Source: Peribolospora baueri (Eukaryota; Basidiomycota; Peribolosporomycetes; Peribolosporales; Peribolosporaceae). Taken from it: 64,000 nt of DNA. A program made the translations under genes and the position numbers. Each line of letters starts with the position of its first letter. Position 1 is the stretch's first letter. The DNA lies in assembly GCA_029717555.1 (NCBI GenBank), contig JAMDHS010000024.1, positions 186,001-250,000 of the forward strand, read 5' to 3'. Shown here one piece after another: positions 56,210 to 64,000 of this stretch. The notes under the pieces are model-generated. The model worked only from the letters and a program-made list of their open reading frames with translations, was not told the DNA's origin and did no database searches.

Positions 56210-57675
56210 ATGTCTCGTAGCTCGTATGACCGGTGAGCGCAGGTATTCCAGGGCTTTTTTCCACTGGGCGTAGCTCACCTTCTGCTCGCCCGTATGCCTG
56301 TTCGTCACCCTCACTCAGCTACCTCACAGTCTTCTCGCCTGATGGGAGGCTCTATCAAGTCGGTGAGCAGCTTGGTCTGAGGACATACAACAGGAAATGT
56401 CATCCGAGAGGTAGCGGTGCACCATCCTGACATTATGATTTGCTTCATGATTGCTGCGCAGAATATGCCTTCAAAGCCATTGTAGGCGCGGGGATCACTT
56501 CCGTCGCCGTGCGCGGTGTGGACAGCGCCGTGGTGGTAACGCAGAAGAAGGTGCCTGTGAGTACGTTGGCGCACAGCTCTCATGGCTTCCCAGAAGGAGG
56601 TAGTCTAATTCTCAGTGAAACCTCCGTCCCCCTCGACTGACGCTCCACTAGGACAAGCTCCTTGACCCCTCTACCGTGACGCACATCTTTACTATTACGC
56701 CTACTATAGGCTGCGTTTTTACCGGTCTGACCGGTAAGTGCGACTAGCTACTTCTCGTGGCTTGTTGTCTTTTTACCTCACCGAGCTCCGCCCTTCTTCT
56801 TCTATCACCTTCCTGCTATGGCCGCCCCCCGTTCTCCTTCCACCTAAAAGCCGATGGTCGTGCCCAACTCATTCGCGCGCGTCAAGAAGCAGCCGAGTTC
56901 AGGTACAAGTACGGGTACGAGATCACACCTGACCTGCTCGCCAAGCGGATCGGAAACATCAATCAGGTTTACACTCAGCGTGCTGCTATGCGGCCTTTGG
57001 GCATCTGTGAGTTCGAATAAGGGAGGAGGTATCTCGTGGGTCTCGAAAAGCTTTGACGTCCATGGTTCGGACGCTGATGGGACATCCCTTTTTTATTCTC
57101 CATTCGTTTTACCTCTCTAGCCATGACGATCGTCGGTGTCGACCCGGAGAACGGCCCGCAAGTCTTTAAGGTCGACCCGGCAGGCTATTACGTCGGATTC
57201 CGCGCCACCGCCTCAGGGGCGAAACAGACAGAGGCCTTGAACTATTTGGAGAAGCAGTTCAAGAAGAGCACGAGTTCTTTGGCGTACGTGTTTGCATGAT
57301 GTCGTTCTGATACGTTTGATTTTCGAGAGCGGGCGCGGCATGTTCGAGCTAGAGCTGACTCTGCCTCGAATACGGCCTACCCACGTCCTTGCACCTTGCA
57401 GTGGAGCCTCTACAGCGTCCGGTGAAGACGATGACGAGCGAGTTCGATCGCTAAAGCTGCCAGCGGACGAAGCGGTGGAGCTAGCGATTACGACACTGAG
57501 CACGGTGTTGGCTCAGGATTTCAAGGCGAACGAGATTGAAGTGGGAGTTGTTGGCGCCGCTGCTGACAAGCGCCCTGGTGGAGCTACGCCCGGATACAAT
57601 GAGGCAGGAAGGTTTAGAAAGTTGAGCGAGGCGGAGATTGATGAGGTGCTCCAGAGACTCGCGGATAGAGATTGA
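56210..57675 (+). CDS. SCL1: 20S proteasome subunit alpha 1
   Basis: Seven exons, 56210-56232, 56319-56362, 56462-56556, 56652-56733, 56851-57006, 57121-57283 and 57402-57675, give 278 residues. The alpha-subunit N-terminal gate segment is [20 protein letters not shown], the proteasome A signature. [47 protein letters not shown] and [20 protein letters not shown] identify the alpha-1 (PSMA6/Scl1) member. The protein is about 25 residues longer than yeast Scl1, mainly from an Ala/Gly/Pro insert ([16 protein letters not shown]) and an acidic insert ([10 protein letters not shown]). The first exon has 23 bases. It shares a 257-base divergent promoter with the MaoC hydratase gene. No RPN4-type element was seen by eye. 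Confidence 0.96.
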
Positions 57676-57988
57676 TGGAGGGTGTGAAGGGAGCACATGC
57701 GCGGACGAGTTCGAGATGTCCGTCGGTGTACGTACAATATAGCTTCGAGAACTTAGCCAGGACGCTTGATAGTCGAGGATCCTTCGTCCTCCTTCGTTGG
57801 AGACTGCAGAAGGGGAGGTCGTGCCGCAGAGGTCGACGTAGCTACCCTGCGAGATTTTGAAGCCGAACGGCCGAACAGCCGACCGCCGGGTCGTCGATCA
57901 GCAACCGTCGCCGGCTAAAATAACGATATGTTTCCACCACCGCCTTTTTTTTCCGTCACTCCATCGGCACTGCTCAGGGAAACGACTG
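57676..57988. other. Intergenic region, proteasome alpha 1 to YTP1-like
   Basis: 313 bases with the proteasome gene 3' end and the next promoter. No gene seen. Confidence 0.5.
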
Positions 57989-60495
57989 ATGACGACGGTG
58001 GAGCTGCGACGACGACCTTTTTTGCGCTCTTCAGCGTTTCATGTCCTTTCGGCGGGCATTCTGCTCGTCGCTTCTCCAAACGCTGTTGATGCCCATGGAC
58101 ATCATGTGGACCCCAGTAAGATCGACCAGAGCGTACCTATCGATGCGTGAGCCACCAGCATTACTTTTCGTACTTGCGTATCCCTCCATGGGCTGCATTT
58201 TCTGACACTTCTTCTTTAATTTGGCGGGTGACTGGTGCCCAGGATGCTGTGGATGCACATGGTCATTCAATTCGTGAGCGGCGTTTCCGACAGGCTTCGC
58301 TTGACTTGAGATTGGCGTGCTAATGCTGTCCATGTCCTTTGGTCTCTCCTTACCCTCACCCCATCAGGTCGTTTGGACGATCCTTTTCCCTTTTGGGATG
58401 CTTCTTGGCATGTCGCGCTCGCGTTTTCACGTACCCCTGCAAACCGTCTCCACGGTTCTCACCGTCGGCGGCTACATCCTTGCTCACAGCCACAAGGGCC
58501 GTCAATTCGCGCACACCGTGCACGGTACCTTTGCGTCTTTTCTGATATGGTACATCGGCACCCAGGTAGGACTGGGCGTGTACCTCAAGATGCATATTAT
58601 GGAGGGTACCACCGTGAGGAAATGGGCCGTTCGCGCTCACGGTGTTGTGGGCAAAACGTATCCAATCGTCGGCTGGGCGCAGTGTCTTTTCGGTTTCATC
58701 ACGCTGATGGGCTACTGCATGGGCGGAAAACTAGGCCAATGCTTGGCTCATTGTGAGCGTTTGTTTATTCGCGTATCCTTATGACGATCAGGCGGGCTCA
58801 ATCCTTGTGGATCCAACCCGTTTCGCAGATATCATGGGCTCCGCATTTTGCGCGTACGCCATCATCCTGACCATCATGATGAAGGCCGGTGCAGAGTGGC
58901 TGCAACGTCGTGGGTGCAGTCAGGAGTGGTTTGATTCCTGGGTGATCATGCTTTGGTAAGCTGATGCTGGGAGCAATACCGTAGGCGCTTCTGCGCCTGA
59001 GCGCCTCGCCTCAGCCAGTCTGTACGGATTCAACTGACTATCCTTAAATGTGTGCCGTCTCTTCCGACCACCGTGCCTAATAGGGGTATCGTCAACACGT
59101 TCACCGAGCATCACGGTGGTCCTTGGACTCACAAAGATCTCCAGCGTAAGTAGCGTTTGAGAGTGAACCGGCACTTTGATTTCGCATTAATCACCCGCCT
59201 GTTGTGTTCTTTCGCCGCCATTCTAGATACGCTCATGGGTGTGCTATGGTGGACGGGCGGCGCCGTCGGCATCTGGCTCTCTCGCGGCGGCAAGGTGAGC
59301 TCCTTTCGCATATTCACCTTTCGGAACCGTCTGCTTACGATCGTTCAATGAACATTCCACGCCTTTCCAACGACGACGTCCCCATGTAGCGCAATGTCTT
59401 CCCTGCCATCATCATCATTTTCACCGGATGGGCTATGAGCGGACACGCCCAAGCACTGGTGATCAGCACAAAGGTAATTTGCGCTTTTCTTACCTGCAGT
59501 GCTGACATCATAGCACTGATTTGGGACGGACTGGGTTCCTCGTGTCTGGTATCCCTCCCTCCTCTCCCTCAAGATCCATGCTCTCTTCGGTTACGCTCTC
59601 ATGTCCGCTGGACTAGCTCGCATCGTCGAAGTTTGCTTTGTCCTGAAGGACAAACCCACGCCATCTGCCGCTCAAGCTGCTGCTGACCAAGTGGTTCAGG
59701 AAGGAGCTGCTTCCACGTCGAACGAGAGAAAGACGGACGATTACGTTTCTCCTGTGCGCGCCTTCCAGTACCTGCCTCCTTACCTGCTCGTCGTCAGCGG
59801 TATCACTTTTATGAGCGCCACAGATGAAGAGCTCAAGTATGCCGACTCGTTGGACATCGATCAGTGCGTATGCAGTATTTTTGTCGGGCACCTTGTAGCC
59901 AGGCTTGCTCACATCCTTTCTTTGTATGGCTGTTTCCTCCTTTGGCAGCATCACCTACGGGATGATGTCCTTCTCGGCCGCATTCCTCATCTTCCTCTGG
60001 TTCAACATCCTGATCGACCTCTATGTTTCTTGGACCCTATATCCTTCCTCCAACGCGGCTTCGGCGTTGAAACTCGAAGCGGACGAAGGCACAGCTGGCA
60101 CCAGTTTTGGTCGAGCGGTGGCGGCCGTGCGTGGGCCGGCCGTGCGTGGGCCGGCCGCTCGTGGGCGCGGCCTCTATTCACGCCTGAGGGAGTCGCTCAG
60201 CGACGCGCGAGAATCCATGGGCGCCGTTCGTCTCTCGTCGGCCGGCCTCAGCCCGGGATTCGATTGGACGTCAGGCGTGCCACCTTCGCCGCCCGATTCG
60301 CGAGGTCAGTCCGGATCGATCGTCCGAACCAGAGCCGGTGAGCGGGAGGTGCTGCATGACGCCAGCATGGAGATGCGCGACCTGTCCGACCCGGACGCGG
60401 AGGAGCCGGATCCGTTTGGGGATAGCGAGGATGAGGACGACGCGGCGAGGGTGGGTGGAAGGTACTCGCGCACCTTGACCACCGCCGCCCGCTGA
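57989..60495 (+). CDS. YTP1: Ytp1-like multi-spanning membrane protein (DUF2427 plus Ytp1 domains)
   Basis: Nine exons, 57989-58146, 58243-58273, 58368-58752, 58829-58955, 59084-59145, 59227-59294, 59390-59473, 59574-59863 and 59949-60495, give 583 residues. It starts with a likely signal peptide ([25 protein letters not shown]). A cytochrome b561-like set of helices with several His follows: [76 protein letters not shown]. The Ytp1 part includes [40 protein letters not shown] and [20 protein letters not shown]. The cytosolic tail is Ser/Arg/Glu-rich and carries a VRGPA repeat. Ytp1 has no settled function; similarity to electron-transfer membrane proteins is family knowledge. The 31-base exon 2 is fixed by frame. 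Confidence 0.92.
60126..60170 (+). repeat. 15-bp tandem repeat in the YTP1-like coding tail
   Basis: Two perfect 15-base copies (60126-60140, 60141-60155) and a diverged third (60156-60170). They encode [13 protein letters not shown] in frame. Confidence 0.9.
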
Positions 60496-60769
60496 CGCGC
60501 TGGAAGGACTCCTCGCGAGGTCAACGCCGCGAAGCTATGGGTTCGGGCCGTCGTGCGAGAGGAGAGTCCAGTCGTGTCTGGTGTTAAGTCTGCAGAAGAG
60601 GATCTTCTTCATTGCGCCGTTCCACTATCTCTCCTTCCCTTCAATCCAATTTCTTCGTAGTTGCCTGAACTTGTAGCCTCCTTTTTATTAGACGAAATCA
60701 ATGTCGTCCACCGAGTACTGTCTACAGTGTACAAGGAGACGAAGGACGAAAGAACGCACGAGAGGCCGT

Positions 60770-61696
60770 TCAAAGCACGCCCTTGGTGCTCGGCACATCG
60801 TTGCCGCCAGTGCGCTCGATTGCTTGTCGGAGCGCGAGTGCGAGGGCTTTGAACGCGGACTCGGCCCTGCGGGTGGACACCGAGAGAAAAGAAGACGTGA
60901 TTGAGCGGTGGGGTAAGCTTTCGGACTTGCTGGAGGACGGAGGACGGGAGGGCCTCATTCGACGCGTGCGCAAGTTGAACTACGCACTTGTGGTGATCGT
61001 TCTCGCCCTTGAGCACGTCGACGTGCATGGTCAGACCGGAGGTCATAGCGAAGGAGTGGAAAATGTGAGGGAACATTTCAGTCGACAGGTCGCCGATCTT
61101 CTCTCGCTTGAGGTTGAGCGATGTCACGCAGTACGGTCGGCCTGAGACATCTACCACTGCTCGGGAGAGAGCCTGCATGAGAAGGAGGATCGAGGCGACC
61201 CTGCCGGCTGTGAGTGAAGGATGTCCGGAGAAGCAGGCGCAACGGCAAAAACGCACCTCATCCAAAGGCGCGTGTCCAGTCCCATAGCGTCTAATCCCCT
61301 TCACCTCCCCAAGCGCTTGCTTGAACGCGGCGCCGATAGCCAAGGCAACGTCCTCGGCGGTGTGGTGGTCGTCGATGTGAAGGTCGCCCTTGCAGGAGAC
61401 GGTGAGAGACATGCCGCTGTGCTTTGCTAGTGCGTGAAGCATCTACCGTGGCGGAGAGGGCGCAAAAGTAATGAGCATCTGTTCGCTTTTGGTTTGCTCG
61501 GCCGACGGCCAGAGGGCTGACTCACATGGTCGTAAAACCCGATGCCAGTAGAGATGTTGATGACCTGAGGAGCGAAAGAAGGGTGCGAGTCAAGGGCGAT
61601 CTCGACCTTGACGTCGGTCTCGTTCGTCTTGCGCGCCAGGCTGGCCGTGCGTGCCACAAAGGGCTGCTGCTGCTGAGCGACTGCTCCGTCTCCCAT
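60770..61696 (-). CDS. HIS3: Imidazoleglycerol-phosphate dehydratase
   Basis: Four exons, 61696-61526, 61442-61257, 61172-60988 and 60866-60770, give 212 residues, the usual size. The enzyme removes water from imidazole glycerol phosphate in histidine synthesis and binds two manganese ions through repeated His/Glu motifs. Visible are [40 protein letters not shown] (rebuilt across intron 1), [52 protein letters not shown] and [20 protein letters not shown]. The second metal motif (NDHHKAES) is created by the last splice. The protein ends DVPSTKGVL, like other fungal His3. No Gcn4-type TGACTC element was found in the 446-base upstream region by eye. Confidence 0.97.
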
Positions 61697-62142
61697 GTTG
61701 CCGGTGGTGGTGGTGCTGTGGAAGGGAGCGTTGGGGGGTATTGAACGTTATGTCGACCTTCGTCCACGTTTAATCAACCAATAAAAACGTTTTGTATCCA
61801 CGTTCAACCTTTATCTTATCCCCGCCTACCCCCGCCCTCGTTTGCCTTCGACGCAGACGGCGACAGTCGAGGACGAAGGGAGAGAAAGGCGAGGGCGATA
61901 TCGGGAACGAATCTTCAAGGCGCACCTTCATGGGTGAGCAGCCATTTGGATTACACGATGGAGCGACGAGTAAAAACATCTCGGATACATCGGTTGACGG
62001 ACGAATTGGGGTGCTGGAGCCTTGGAACTGGCTCGTTCACATTGGATGGCGGCCCGGACCGAACGCCGGCGGAGATGTGGTTATATTTGCTGCGCCGATC
62101 GGGACCTCCCCTTCCAACTCTCCTGTCTTATACCAACTCACC
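61697..62142. promoter_or_regulatory. Divergent promoter region, HIS3 / Gfo-Idh-MocA oxidoreductase
   Basis: 446 bases between opposite start codons. A CCAAT-containing stretch with A-run (about 61778-61790) lies on the HIS3 side. No TATA box seen. Confidence 0.55.
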
Positions 62143-63696
62143 ATGGCCCCCCTCAACTTCGCCGTCATCGGCTTTGGAATGTCTGCTAAAGTCTTCCACA
62201 TTCCCCTCATCCGCTCCCTCGGCCCTCAGAAGGCAAACTTGCACACCATCCTCCAGCGCTCCGGAGATGAGTGCGAGAAGCTGTTCCCTCACGCCAAGCA
62301 CTATAGGACTTTGGACGAGGTGCTCGCGGATAAGGATGTTGACGTGGTCGTCATTACCAGCATGTAAGCGTTGAATGGCATCTGTCTGTGTCTTTCAGTG
62401 CTAGCAGACCTCTGACACGTTGCATCGACACACTGGCAGCCCCGACACTCATTTCCCCTTCGCCAAGGCGACGCTGGAAGCGGGCAAGCATGGTAAGCCA
62501 GGAGGCCTTCGTTTCTTCCTTCGCGCTGTGTTCGCGCACTGACAAGTTTTCTGCTGTCCTGCCGTGCAGTCATCGTAGAGAAGCCTTTCACTGCTCGCTC
62601 GTCGGAAGCTGAGAAGCTCTGCAAGCTCGCGCAAGACAAGAATCTCGTCCTCGCCGTCTACCAGAGTGAGTCGATCCCACTTATCCAGACCGGACGCTGC
62701 GGGCGCCGCTTCCGGTACCGCTGAAGGGTCCTGCTTGCCCAGATCTACCCCTCTTTTGCACTCTCGTATTCTAGTAGAGAGACTTTCGCTGACCTCATCA
62801 GTTCTCCTTCCAATGCCAATCCAGACCGTCGTTGGGATTCGGATTTCCTCACCCTTCGCTCTCTGCTTAGCCCCACCGACGGCTCTCCCTCCCCTATCGG
62901 CACACCCGTCCTTGTCGAAAGTCATTTTGATCGCTACGTGGCACCCGGCGCTGCCCCGCGCGCTGCGTGGAAAGAAGCTGGTGGAGAGGACGACCCTATA
63001 GGATTTTTGTATGACCTCGGGAGCCACTTGATCGATCAGGGTGAGTGGAGGACCATTCCGAAGTTCTATCACGTTCTCCCGCTCAACTGCACCTTCTTAT
63101 GCGTTTTCGCTCGGTGTTCCTTCTTGTCAGCCGTCACCCTCTTCGGCCCACCGAGCACCGTCTCCGCTCGTCTCTCGGCCATCCGAGCTCAGCTAGGACA
63201 CACGTCCTCTGCCGCGGACGACGACTTCTACGTGACGCTCACCTACTCTCATCTCCCCCACCTCACTGTGGTCCTAGCCGGAACGGCCCTCTCGGCCACC
63301 TCTCGCCAGCTCCGCTTCAAGGTGCGTGGCGACAAGGGCAGCTGGGAGAAGTACGGCACGGACCCCCAGGAGGACCAGCTCAAAGCGGGCCTCCGACCTG
63401 TCGACGACGACGGCAAGCTCGTCGAGTCGTACGGCGTCGAGAGCGACCTCTCCTTGCGCGGCATCTTGACCGTGGTGGATGCGAGTAGCAAGCCTCTCGC
63501 CTTCGAGTCCAAGCCCGTGGAGACGAAACGAGGCACGTATCTCGTATTCTACGAGAACGTCTTCGACGCCATTCAGAAACGGAAGAGGGACGAGCTGGCA
63601 GTAAAGCCTGAGGAGGCGCGTGATGCGATCAGAGTACTCGAGCTGGCAAGGAAGAGCGCCAAGGAAGGGAGGGTGGTGAAGTGGGATGAGAAGTGA
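62143..63696 (+). CDS. Gfo/Idh/MocA-family NAD(P)-dependent oxidoreductase
   Basis: Five exons, 62143-62363, 62440-62492, 62570-62665, 62825-63040 and 63131-63696, give 383 residues. The Rossmann start is FAVIGFGMSAKVFHIPLIRS (about 5-24). VDVVVITSIPDTHFPFAKAT and KHVIVEKPFTARSSEAEKL follow, with the family EKP motif. The substrate domain has YQNRRWDSDFLTLRSLL, VESHFDRYVAP, and FLYDLGSHLIDQAVTLFG, where Asp and His are the likely catalytic pair. Most similar in layout to fungal oxidoreductases of the YMR315W/GAL80-like and inositol-dehydrogenase-like group; substrate unknown. The C-terminus is charged and has no targeting signal, so probably cytosolic. The intron before exon 4 is 159 bases. 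Confidence 0.93.
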
Positions 63697-63816
63697 AGAA
63701 AGGGCGAAAGAGGGACCTTCGTTTACTTTGGTTTGGAGTTATGTTCGTTCATTTGCTTGCACTGCTCCGCGGACTCGCTACGCTTCTCCGGGTTGCAATC
63801 AGTCTGGAAGACAAAA

Positions 63817-64000
63817 ATGACGACTCGCGAACGCCCAATTGCGGCGGCTTTTCACCTCTATGAAGTATCACTGAGCCTTGTACGCCAGCTCGACTGGTAC
63901 CTGCGCCCGACGCCCTTCAAGTCTCGGCTCTTCAAGGACTACAGGTGCCCATACTGTGGCGTGATGCTCAACACACGCACCGCTGCGAAACATGTCTGCA
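63817..64000 (+). CDS. 5' end of a gene with a CX2C...HX2C finger, cut by window edge
   Basis: ATG at 63817 opens 61 codons with no stop before the window ends. The sequence begins MTTRERPIAAAFHLYEVSLS and continues through LVRQLDWYLRPTPFKSRLFK to DYRCPYCGVMLNTRTAAKHV then C. Two Cys, twelve residues, His, two residues and Cys resemble a C2H2/C2HC zinc finger, followed off the edge by unknown sequence. I do not recognise the family. It starts 120 bases after the oxidoreductase stop codon. The reading may include an intron that cannot be seen. Confidence 0.5.
   Translation, partial: MTTRERPIAAAFHLYEVSLSLVRQLDWYLRPTPFKSRLFKDYRCPYCGVMLNTRTAAKHVC

Overview
The window reads as nuclear DNA of a GC-rich basidiomycete fungus, probably a yeast-like member of Ustilaginomycotina or Pucciniomycotina; I cannot place it further by eye. 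The evidence is about 25 tightly packed eukaryotic housekeeping genes on both strands, about 130 short introns (mostly 60-150 bases, donors usually GTGAGT), fungal-specific families (KRE6-type glucan protein, Rcf2, Ytp1-like, AcuK/AcuM-type Zn2Cys6 regulators, fungal siroheme and riboflavin enzymes) and low-complexity Ser/Gly/Gln stretches in proteins. I rebuilt 21 spliced genes exon by exon. Every exon set given here keeps the reading frame across all junctions.

Layout. 0-12 kb: 3' part of a uroporphyrinogen-III methyltransferase gene (siroheme), COQ3 (ubiquinone), a KRE6/SKN1 glucan-synthesis protein, a small DUF4748-like membrane protein, and an intronless N-acetylglucosamine kinase. 12-17 kb: ADE13 (purine) and RIB4 (riboflavin). 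17-24 kb, minus strand: an AIF2/AMID-type FAD oxidoreductase swollen by low-complexity insertions, and a pyruvate dehydrogenase kinase. 24-31 kb: peroxisomal malate synthase (head to head with the kinase) and ADE4. 31-36 kb: a small orphan gene and a Tapt1/Emp65 multi-spanning ER protein. 37-51 kb: the AcuK/ERT1-type regulator, formate dehydrogenase, a peroxin with Pex24p and dysferlin domains, RCF2, and the AcuM/RDS2-type regulator. 51-64 kb: NOP58, a peroxisomal MaoC hydratase ending in SKL, the proteasome alpha-1 subunit, a Ytp1-like membrane protein, HIS3, a Gfo/Idh/MocA oxidoreductase, and the 5' end of a gene with a CX2C...HX2C finger.

How the genes fit together. Many concern growth on acetyl-CoA-yielding or one-carbon substrates: malate synthase, PDH kinase, formate dehydrogenase, a peroxisomal beta-oxidation hydratase, a peroxin, and both members of the AcuK/AcuM regulator pair, which in Aspergillus act together on gluconeogenesis. 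The shared PDH kinase/malate synthase promoter holds a cluster of CGG triplets at 10-bp steps, the spacing reported for AcuK/AcuM sites. A second theme is purine-derived metabolism (ADE13, ADE4, RIB4). I saw no rRNA, convincing tRNA, CRISPR, transposon or virus-like element.
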